Below, piece after piece: positions 1-5,251 of a DNA stretch of 6,669 nucleotides. A program made the position numbers and the translations under genes. The stretch is from positions 1 to 6,669 of the forward strand of contig WTJO01000259.1 in the NCBI GenBank assembly GCA_011524805.1. Direction: 5' to 3'. Source of the DNA: Alphaproteobacteria bacterium. GTDB taxonomy: Bacteria; Pseudomonadota; Alphaproteobacteria; Puniceispirillales; Puniceispirillaceae. Below the pieces are notes generated by a model. That model ran no database searches and had not been told where the DNA came from. It saw nothing but the letters and a program-made list of their open reading frames with translations. Within the stretch, counting starts at the first letter, position 1. Every line of letters starts with the position of its first letter.

Positions 1-508
1 GCCGTTCAGAGACTGAACGGGTAATACGCAAGGTCTCTCTGGCTTCATCTGCATTTGTTTTCGGGCTTCTGTTATGCACGGCGGCGGTATAGAACAGCCC
101 TTCGGTACATTCTCTGATAATCACCATATCCAGTTCTGCCGCGCGCGGGTCAGCCAGCATCATGGGCGCGCCGTCATAGGCCTTTACCGGCCGCACCCCT
201 GCATATAGCTCAAATTTTTCTCTCAGTCTAAGGTGCGGGGAGATTTCGGTATTATCTTTTGCGCGGATAGACGGCAGGCCAATTGCACCAAGATAGATAG
301 CATCTGCTGCGCCCGCGCGGTCTTCACCATCTGCTTCAATGTCCTGTCCCGTGTCACGATAATAGGCAGCACCTGCGTGGATAATATCCTGCTTCAGCGA
401 AAAGCCGCCTGTTTTCTGTCTGGCTGCCTCAATAATCGCAAAGGTGGCTTGTGTTACTTCAACGCCAATGCCGTCACCCGGAATGGTGGCAATCTGAAAC
501 TGTTCCAT
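1..508 (-). CDS. Isocitrate/isopropylmalate dehydrogenase-family protein, N-terminal part (3' end outside window)
   Basis: This is the first 169 residues of a beta-decarboxylating dehydrogenase, a family that oxidises and decarboxylates 2-hydroxy acids of the malate/isocitrate type with NAD(P)+ in the cytoplasm. It opens with IATIPGDGIGVEV (residues 6-18), the family's N-terminal signature. GAIGLP follows at 74-79. The three substrate-carboxylate arginines are R96 and R106 in LRLREKFELYAGVRP and R132 in IIRECTEG. The usual catalytic Tyr seven residues after that third Arg is Phe139, with Tyr140 next to it. The substrate-helix segment PHLRLREKF differs from that of LeuB, Icd and DmlA, so this is another subfamily and its substrate is unknown. 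The ATG at 506-508 has a plausible AAAGAG ribosome site 7 nt upstream. The gene lies 35 nt downstream of the acyl-CoA ligase on the same strand with no terminator between, so the two are probably co-transcribed. The family is certain; the specificity is not. About half of the protein, including the Lys and Asp catalytic residues, lies beyond the left edge. Confidence 0.9.
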   Translation of the reverse strand, partial: MEQFQIATIPGDGIGVEVTQATFAIIEAARQKTGGFSLKQDIIHAGAAYYRDTGQDIEADGEDRAGAADAIYLGAIGLPSIRAKDNTEISPHLRLREKFELYAGVRPVKAYDGAPMMLADPRAAELDMVIIRECTEGLFYTAAVHNRSPKTNADEARETLRITRSVSER

Positions 509-543
509 TTTAACGCTCTTTTTTTATGTTGCGGGCAGATAGA

Positions 544-2187
544 CTAGCTGTCTAGCAGGGCGCGCAGTTTGAATTTCTGCAATTTGCCAGTAGATGTTTT
601 GGGGATTTCGGTGAACATCACTGTTTTGGGGCATTTGAAGCCTGCCAGATGCTCTCGGCAAAAGGCGATAACCTCTTCCTGAGTGGCTGTCTCGCCAGCT
701 TTCATCTCAAGAAAGGCGCAAGGCGTTTCGCCCCATTTTTCATCTGGCTTGGCAACCACGGCCGCAAAGGCCACACCGGGGAAGCGGTAAAGCACGCCCT
801 CTACCTCGACAGACGAGATATTCTCGCCGCCAGAAATGATAATATCTTTCAGCCTGTCCTTAATTTCGATATAGCCGTTCGGATGGCATACTGCCAGATC
901 GCCAGATTTGAAATAGCCTTCGCCCAAGGCCTCTTCGGTCGCGTCCGGATTTTTGTGATAGCCTTTCATGATACAGTTAGACCTGAACATCACCTCACCC
1001 ATTGTCTCGCCATCCCACGGCACATGCTCGGATGTTTCCTGATCAAGCACCTGAATAGCTTCGGTATGCGCCATATTCACGCCCTGCCGCGCCTTGATGC
1101 GTGCCTGTTCTGTGAAATCTAGCCCGTCCCAGTCCTCGTTCCATGCGCAATGGCTGAGATGTCCATAGGTTTCTGTCAGCCCATAAACTTGCGTGACAGT
1201 CAGCCCCATCGCCTCTACCTTTTCCAGAATGGCGGCTGGCGGGGGTGCGCCTGCGGTCATGACCTGCACAGGCCAGTCAGGGGTGAAGCGCACCTCTTCT
1301 GGGGCGTTGACCAGCAAAGACAGCACAATCGGCGCACCGCCAAAATGGGTGACCTTATGTGCCTTAATCAGATTGAAAATATTATCGGCCGCGATTTTGC
1401 GGCAGCAGATAATGGTGCCTGCCACAATCGCCATCATCCATGCATGCCCCCAGCCATTACAGTGAAATAGCGGCACGATATACAGATAGCGCGGATGGCG
1501 CGGCAGACCCCAGTCAGGGATAGTGCCCATCGCCATCAGATAGGCGCCACGGTGATGATAGACCACGCCCTTTGGCTTGCCAGAGGTGCCGGAGGTATAG
1601 TTCAGCGCCATCGCATCCCATTCATCCTCTGGCATCTGCCAGTCATAATCGGCACTGCCTGTGGCGATAAAGGCTTCGTAATCCAGTGCGCCAAGCCGCG
1701 CGCCATCGCGGGACTCTTCGTCAAACTTGTCAATAATATCAATGACGGTTATCTGGTTATTGTCTGCCTGTGCAAGCGCCTTTGCCATCTGGTCTGAAAA
1801 GGCAGTGTCGGTCAGCAGAAATCTGGTCTCTGCATGATCCAGAATATAGCTGATCGTGTCTGTATCCAGTCTGGTATTCATGGTGTTCAGCACGCCGCCC
1901 GCCATCGCCACGCCAAAATGCGCCTCGACCATTTCCGGCGTATTCGGGCACATGATGGTAACCACCTCGCCTTTTTTCAGCCCTGCCTTGATAAGCGCAT
2001 CAGCCAGCTTCACGCAACGCTCATAGGTCTGCTGCCAGCTATAGCGCCTGTCGTGATAGACAACCGCCTCGCGGTCAGGATAGATAGCGGCAATGCGGGC
2101 AATGAAAGATAGCGGCGTAAGCGGTATATGATTGGCCGCGCGCCTGTCCATAAATCCTCTGTTGGTCTCGTCCATCACATTCTGCAT
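544..2187 (-). CDS. AMP-forming acyl-CoA ligase (ANL superfamily), DmdB/fatty-acyl-CoA synthetase-like
   Basis: This 547-residue cytoplasmic enzyme activates a carboxylic acid with ATP and CoA through an acyl-adenylate. All core ANL motifs are present: P-loop YTSGTSGKPKG (197-207), PLFHCNGWGHAW in the acyl-pocket region (239-250), VYGLTETYG (334-342), SGDLA with ribose-binding D430, hinge KDRLKD (443-448), SGGENIS (452-458) and PKTSTGKLQK with adenylation Lys K535. The length is normal for the family. I chose the ATG at 2187 over an in-frame GTG at 2196: AAGGTGAG sits about 5-7 nt upstream of the ATG, whereas the GTG lies inside that ribosome site. The overall style, including SGGENISSVEVE and the long match to the TAGAPPP-to-AWNEDWD segment, resembles the COG0318 group that contains 3-methylmercaptopropionate-CoA ligase (DmdB) and medium-chain acyl-CoA synthetases. 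Choosing between them needs a phylogeny. It is the first gene of the leftward unit, ahead of a dehydrogenase. The enzyme class is sure; the substrate is unknown. Confidence 0.95.
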   Translation of the reverse strand: MQNVMDETNRGFMDRRAANHIPLTPLSFIARIAAIYPDREAVVYHDRRYSWQQTYERCVKLADALIKAGLKKGEVVTIMCPNTPEMVEAHFGVAMAGGVLNTMNTRLDTDTISYILDHAETRFLLTDTAFSDQMAKALAQADNNQITVIDIIDKFDEESRDGARLGALDYEAFIATGSADYDWQMPEDEWDAMALNYTSGTSGKPKGVVYHHRGAYLMAMGTIPDWGLPRHPRYLYIVPLFHCNGWGHAWMMAIVAGTIICCRKIAADNIFNLIKAHKVTHFGGAPIVLSLLVNAPEEVRFTPDWPVQVMTAGAPPPAAILEKVEAMGLTVTQVYGLTETYGHLSHCAWNEDWDGLDFTEQARIKARQGVNMAHTEAIQVLDQETSEHVPWDGETMGEVMFRSNCIMKGYHKNPDATEEALGEGYFKSGDLAVCHPNGYIEIKDRLKDIIISGGENISSVEVEGVLYRFPGVAFAAVVAKPDEKWGETPCAFLEMKAGETATQEEVIAFCREHLAGFKCPKTVMFTEIPKTSTGKLQKFKLRALLDS

Positions 2188-2247
2188 ATCTCTCACCTTG
2201 CGTCTGTCTGTCTATGGCTGGGCTGTTGATGTTATGTCCACAAAACC

Positions 2248-2256
2248 ATGATAGCA
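2248..2256 (-). promoter_or_regulatory. Candidate extended -10 promoter element for the leftward operon
   Basis: Read on the minus strand, these bases are TGCTATCAT, which is a TGn extension plus a hexamer matching TATAAT at five of six positions. No good -35 lies 17 nt upstream, which fits an extended -10 promoter or one that depends on an activator. Transcription would begin near 2241, giving a leader of about 54 nt before the ligase ATG at 2187. The bipartite motif at 2267-2287 covers the region where a -35 or an activator contact would sit. This rests on pattern only. Confidence 0.4.
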
Positions 2257-2298
2257 GAAAAAACGCAACCAGATGAACAGTGTCTGCCTGCCAAAATA

Positions 2299-2314
2299 TA
2301 TGCAGATACGCATA
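2299..2314. repeat. Inverted repeat TATGC-N6-GCATA, possible operator
   Basis: A perfect 5-bp dyad (2299-2303 and 2310-2314) is separated by 6 bp. It lies about 60-70 bp upstream of the presumed leftward start site, a usual place for an activator to bind. The size suits a dimeric helix-turn-helix regulator, but a 5-bp dyad in AT-rich DNA can arise by chance. Confidence 0.3.
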
Positions 2315-2339
2315 ATTTGAGGGGGGAGGGGGCGGTAAT

Positions 2340-2396
2340 ATGCCGTATGGCAAGACTATCTCTTGCATTGGTGTTAAATCTGTTGTCATTTCCTAA
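2340..2396 (+). CDS. Possible 18-residue leader peptide (doubtful)
   Basis: This is a short frame, MPYGKTISCIGVKSVVIS followed by TAA. A purine-rich stretch, GGGGGGAGGGGGC, ends 7 nt before its ATG. The same nine bases GGAGGGGGC (2325-2333) recur at 2580-2588 as the ribosome site of the D-malate dehydrogenase gene. The peptide has no recognisable attenuation pattern such as a run of one amino acid. It would only be translated if a rightward transcript starts upstream of 2320, and the best promoter I can see near the dehydrogenase gene lies well downstream. It may be a leader of the rightward operon or simply chance. Confidence 0.15.
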   Translation: MPYGKTISCIGVKSVVIS

Positions 2397-2428
2397 GCCT
2401 AACTTGAAAATCAATCAAAAATAGATAA

Positions 2429-2450
2429 TTAGTAAGTCTGATTTTACTAA
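2429..2450. repeat. Inverted repeat TTAGTAA-N8-TTACTAA, candidate operator
   Basis: A perfect 7-bp dyad with arms at 2429-2435 and 2444-2450 and an 8-bp spacer lies near the middle of the divergent region, about 140 bp upstream of the D-malate dehydrogenase start. A spacer of this size fits one helical turn between the half-site centres of a dimeric repressor or activator. No run of T follows that would make it a terminator. The regulator family cannot be told from the repeat alone. Confidence 0.4.
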
Positions 2451-2533
2451 AACTAGCATAAAAAAGTCAAACCAGATTCCTTGGTCTGCTCACAAAATCC
2501 TATCCCCCACATCATCCCCCAAAGCCAATTTAT

Positions 2534-2562
2534 TTGCGCAATATTCTCAATATTTGTATGGT
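2534..2562 (+). promoter_or_regulatory. Weak candidate promoter for the rightward operon
   Basis: TTGCGC (2534-2539) and TATGGT (2557-2562) are 17 bp apart. They match the sigma-70 consensus at three and four of six positions. Transcription would start near 2569 and leave a short leader with the ribosome site. The spacer contains two copies of CAATATT with a 9-bp period. Other AT-rich hexamers upstream could serve equally well. Confidence 0.25.
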
Positions 2563-2578
2563 GGGGTCATCACTGGTG

Positions 2579-2587
2579 AGGAGGGGG
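2579..2587 (+). promoter_or_regulatory. Strong Shine-Dalgarno sequence of the D-malate dehydrogenase gene
   Basis: AGGAGG (2579-2584), followed by GGG, lies 7 nt before the ATG at 2592. It is by far the best ribosome-binding site in the window and fixes the start codon. It suggests the first gene of the rightward operon is translated efficiently. Confidence 0.85.
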
Positions 2588-2591
2588 CATA

Positions 2592-3668
2592 ATGTTGAAA
2601 AATCAGTATTCAATCGCGGTAATTGCAGGCGATGGCATCGGCACGGAAGTCATGCCCGAAGGGGTGAAATCGCTTCAGGCCGCCGGCCGGAAATTCGGCA
2701 TTAATCTTGAATTTACCGACTATCCCTTCTCATCCTATGCCTATTATGAGCGCCACGGCCAGATGTTGCCAGATGACTGGAAGCAGAGCCTGCAAGCCCA
2801 TGATGCCATTTATTTCGGGGCGGTGGGCTGGCCTGATAAAATAGCCGACCATGTCTCATTATGGGGTTCATTGCTGAAATTCAGGCGCGAGTTTGATCAA
2901 TATGTGAATTTGCGGCCAGTAAAATTAATGCCGGGCGTGCCCGCGCCACTGGCAGGACGCGAGCCGGGCGAGATTGATTTTCTGATTGTGCGCGAAAATA
3001 CCGAAGGTGAATATAGCTCGGTGGGCGGGCGCATGTTTGAAGGCACCGACAGGGAATTTGTGGTTCAGGAAACGGTGATGACCCGCACTGGCGTTGACAG
3101 AATCTTGAAATATGCGTTTGAGCTGGCACAAAAGCGGCCTGAACGCCATCTCACCTCGGCAACAAAGTCAAATGGCATTTCAATTTCCATGCCCTATTGG
3201 GATGAGCGTGTAGAAGAGATGCATAAACACTATCCGGACATAAAGGTGGATAAATATCATATTGATATACTGGCGGCACATTTTGTGCTGAACCCTGATA
3301 AATTTGATGTGGTTGTCGGCTCTAATCTGTTTGGCGATATTCTGTCCGATCTGGGGCCTGCCTGTACTGGCACCATCGGCATTGCACCATCTGGCAATAT
3401 TAATCCTGAAGGCGATTTCCCGTCTCTGTTTGAGCCTGTGCATGGCTCAGCCCCCGATATTGCGGGCAAGGGCATTGCGAACCCGATTGGCCAGATATGG
3501 GCAGGGGCAATGATGCTTGAGCATTTCGGACATAATGAGGCAGCAGACGATATTGTGCGGGCAATTTGTGATGCGCTAGCAGATGAGACATTGCGCACCC
3601 CTGATCTTGGCGGCACTGCCAGCACGGCACAATGTGGCACCGCCATCGCAGATTTTATTGCCAGCTAG
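2592..3668 (+). CDS. dmlA/ttuC: D-malate dehydrogenase (decarboxylating) / tartrate dehydrogenase
   Basis: This complete 358-residue cytoplasmic NAD-dependent enzyme matches, by recall, E. coli DmlA (about 361 residues) almost segment by segment. Members convert D-malate to pyruvate and CO2, and many also act on tartrate, using Mn2+ or Mg2+. Visible motifs are IAGDGIGTEV (11-20), YFGAVGWPD (74-82), the diagnostic substrate segment SLWGSLLKFRREFDQYVNLRPV (89-110) with R98 and R108, RENTEGEYSS with R134 and catalytic Y141, TKSNG with K192, metal-binding HIDIL (D225) and NLFGDILSD (D249, D253), and the cofactor loop EPVHGSAPD (281-289) with IANP (296-299). All catalytic residues are intact. In E. 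coli a LysR-type gene, dmlR, sits beside dmlA; none is seen here, and a ligase/dehydrogenase unit diverges instead. The MFS gene follows after 31 nt, so they are probably co-transcribed. The subfamily is sure; the preferred substrate among D-malate, tartrate and related acids is inferred. Confidence 0.95.
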   Translation: MLKNQYSIAVIAGDGIGTEVMPEGVKSLQAAGRKFGINLEFTDYPFSSYAYYERHGQMLPDDWKQSLQAHDAIYFGAVGWPDKIADHVSLWGSLLKFRREFDQYVNLRPVKLMPGVPAPLAGREPGEIDFLIVRENTEGEYSSVGGRMFEGTDREFVVQETVMTRTGVDRILKYAFELAQKRPERHLTSATKSNGISISMPYWDERVEEMHKHYPDIKVDKYHIDILAAHFVLNPDKFDVVVGSNLFGDILSDLGPACTGTIGIAPSGNINPEGDFPSLFEPVHGSAPDIAGKGIANPIGQIWAGAMMLEHFGHNEAADDIVRAICDALADETLRTPDLGGTASTAQCGTAIADFIAS

Positions 3669-3673
3669 GGATA

Positions 3674-3703
3674 ATGCATCAATTTCTGCATAGAAACATA
3701 TGA
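3674..3703 (+). CDS. Possible 9-codon coupling ORF upstream of the MFS gene (doubtful)
   Basis: The frame MHQFLHRNI starts 5 nt after the dehydrogenase stop and ends in a TGA that overlaps the MFS start codon as ATGA (3700-3703). AGGG (3667-3670) lies 3 nt before its ATG, rather close for a ribosome site. The MFS ATG has no Shine-Dalgarno of its own, so ribosomes ending here could restart on the MFS gene. This would be a translational coupling device, not a functional peptide. It may be chance in a 31-nt gap. Confidence 0.25.
   Translation: MHQFLHRNI
3683..3696 (+). repeat. Small inverted repeat directly before the MFS start codon
   Basis: TTTCT-GCAT-AGAAA is a perfect 5-bp stem with a 4-nt loop, ending 3 nt before the ATG at 3700, where a ribosome site would normally be. 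It is AU-rich and weak as RNA. It is too short and lacks the T-run needed to be a terminator. Confidence 0.3.
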
Positions 3704-5211
3704 CCGAGTTCAGCCCTGCCCATCGTAAAATCACTATCATCATTGCCTCGCTTGGCACATCGATGGGGTTTATTGATGCTACTGCGCTGAATGTGGCATT
3801 GCCGTTTATCCAGAGTTCGCTAAACGCCTCTGCCACAGATATTCACTGGGTGCTTGAGATTTATCTGCTTTTTCTGGCCGCGCTGATGATGGCAGGGGGC
3901 GCACTTGGCGATTCTATGGGCAGGCGCAAACCGCTGAGATGGGGGGTGGCAGCCTTTGGCATTACCTCGCTTGGCTGTGCCTTATCAAGCTCTGCTGAAA
4001 TGCTTATTCTGTTCCGCGCCTTTCAGGGGATAGCCGCCGCCCTGATGATACCAGCCACTCTGGCGCTGATTAATGCGTCTTTCCCGCCAGAAGATAGAGG
4101 CGAGGCTATTGGAAAATGGTCGTCTGTAGTGGCGCTTACCATCCCGCTTGGCCCGCTTGTGGGCGGACTGGCGGTGGATTATGTTTCATGGCATATGGTG
4201 TTTTTGCTAAATATTCCCATTTGTCTGATTATGCTTGGCCTGCTGGCAATTCTGCCGCGTCCGCCCTTTGAGCCGCCAGTGGGACAGCCGCTTGACAAGC
4301 TGGGCTCGCTTACCATTACCGCATCACTAGGGCTGATTACCTATGCGATGCTGGAATCTGGTAGAATAGGCGCATTTAGCCCATATGAGGCGGCATTTCT
4401 GGCAGCTGGAATCTGTCTGTTTATGCTGTTTTTTGTGGTTGAGCGCTATCAGAAACAGCCTATGTTGCCGTTATTTCTATTGAAAGATAGGCGGTTTTTG
4501 CTGGTTACGCTTCAGACATTGGTGCTGTTTGCTGGTTTTCAGTCGGCGATGTATTTTCTGAGCTTTCTCTATATCCAGTCCTATGAATATACCGCGCTTC
4601 AGGCAGGGGCGGCGACCCTGCCCATATCGATTATAGTTGCGCTTATATCGCGCTCGATGGGCAGGGCGGTGGTGAAATATGGCCCGCGGCTGATATTGTT
4701 TGTATCGTCTGTGCTGATGGCGGTCTCTTTGTTCTGGCTTAGCGTGACAGACGGGCATTACTGGTCATCTGTATTGCCGGCCATGATGGTGATGGGTGTA
4801 TCTGTGGGGCTGTTTGCAGCGCCTCTGACAACAGTGGCGATGGCAGCGGCAGGGCCTGGCAGGGACGGGCTGGCAAGTGGCGTGAATAATGCTGTCTCGC
4901 GTATTGGCCCGTTGCTGGCAATCGCGATATTCAGCTTCTGGATAGGCGGCAGCTTCACAAGCGCATTACAGGCATATCTGGATAGTACCAGCCTGCCGGC
5001 AGATACAAAAACCTATCTGTGGCAGATGCGCGAGATGATGGCCGCTATCCCGATATCCGGGGACTGGCCGTCCGAGGCACAGCAGCAGATTAGCATCACC
5101 CTGAAATCAATATTTGCAGACTCTATCAAGAATATATTAAGTGTGAGTTCAGCATGTGCGTTGCTGGCCGGTGTGCTGGCGCTGTTTTATCGCAAAACAG
5201 ATGCGCAGTAA
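3700..5211 (+). CDS. MFS transporter, DHA2 (EmrB/QacA-like) family, 14 transmembrane helices
   Basis: This 503-residue inner-membrane protein is probably a proton-driven exporter. It has the hallmarks of the 14-helix drug:H+ antiporter-2 group: motif D1 LGTSMGFIDATALNVALPFI (18-37) with membrane-embedded D26, motif A GGALGDSMGRRKP (66-78) between helices 2 and 3, motif B RAFQGIAAALMIPATLALI (106-124), and motif C IPLGPLVGGLAVDYVSWHMVFLLNIP (148-173) in helix 5. The long non-hydrophobic stretch at about 424-475, before the final helix (478-497), is the loop usual between helices 13 and 14. The length is typical. It lies 31 nt after the dehydrogenase gene, which suggests export or exchange of a related organic acid, but this family is annotated as multidrug efflux by default and the cargo cannot be read from sequence. 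No membrane-fusion (EmrA-like) partner is present. The start has no Shine-Dalgarno and overlaps the stop of a 9-codon frame, so expression may depend on upstream translation. Confidence 0.92.
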   Translation: MTEFSPAHRKITIIIASLGTSMGFIDATALNVALPFIQSSLNASATDIHWVLEIYLLFLAALMMAGGALGDSMGRRKPLRWGVAAFGITSLGCALSSSAEMLILFRAFQGIAAALMIPATLALINASFPPEDRGEAIGKWSSVVALTIPLGPLVGGLAVDYVSWHMVFLLNIPICLIMLGLLAILPRPPFEPPVGQPLDKLGSLTITASLGLITYAMLESGRIGAFSPYEAAFLAAGICLFMLFFVVERYQKQPMLPLFLLKDRRFLLVTLQTLVLFAGFQSAMYFLSFLYIQSYEYTALQAGAATLPISIIVALISRSMGRAVVKYGPRLILFVSSVLMAVSLFWLSVTDGHYWSSVLPAMMVMGVSVGLFAAPLTTVAMAAAGPGRDGLASGVNNAVSRIGPLLAIAIFSFWIGGSFTSALQAYLDSTSLPADTKTYLWQMREMMAAIPISGDWPSEAQQQISITLKSIFADSIKNILSVSSACALLAGVLALFYRKTDAQ

Positions 5212-5251
5212 TTTTTAAGCCAGCACCTGAAATGCTAGAAAGCAGAGCCTC

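Larger units (their letters stand above)
2188..2591. other. 404-bp divergent intergenic region
   Basis: This is the AT-rich control region between the leftward ligase/dehydrogenase unit and the rightward D-malate dehydrogenase unit. I see no convincing protein gene. It holds a candidate extended -10 for the leftward unit, a weak candidate promoter next to the rightward gene, inverted repeats at 2299-2314 and 2429-2450, a near-duplicated bipartite motif (2267-2287 and 2470-2489), a G-rich stretch (2319-2335) followed by a possible 18-codon leader frame, a duplicated ATCCCCCA (2502-2509, 2514-2521) and CAATATT twice with a 9-bp period (2539-2545, 2548-2554). No regulator gene adjoins the region, so a regulator would have to be encoded elsewhere. 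Confidence 0.85.

Noticed and set aside
649..1122. 157-codon open frame on the plus strand
   Set aside because: It lies wholly antisense to the well-supported acyl-CoA ligase gene and its product looks like no natural protein (shadow frame).
1150..1470. Overlapping plus-strand open frames of about 90-106 codons
   Set aside because: They are antisense to the ligase core, with Cys-, His- and Arg-rich translations typical of shadow frames.
2075..2414. Minus-strand open frames reaching from the intergenic region into the ligase 5' end
   Set aside because: They overlap the ligase start in another frame, contain a PPPPP run read from the complement of the G-rich stretch, and lack a convincing ribosome site. 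The region is better explained as regulatory DNA.
3257..3646. 129-codon minus-strand open frame inside the D-malate dehydrogenase gene
   Set aside because: It is antisense to conserved motifs (metal site and cofactor loop). The conserved plus-strand protein explains the openness.
5212..5251. Possible terminator between the MFS gene and the 138-residue gene
   Set aside because: There is only a 4-bp AGCA/TGCT dyad with no T-run after it, which is too weak to call.
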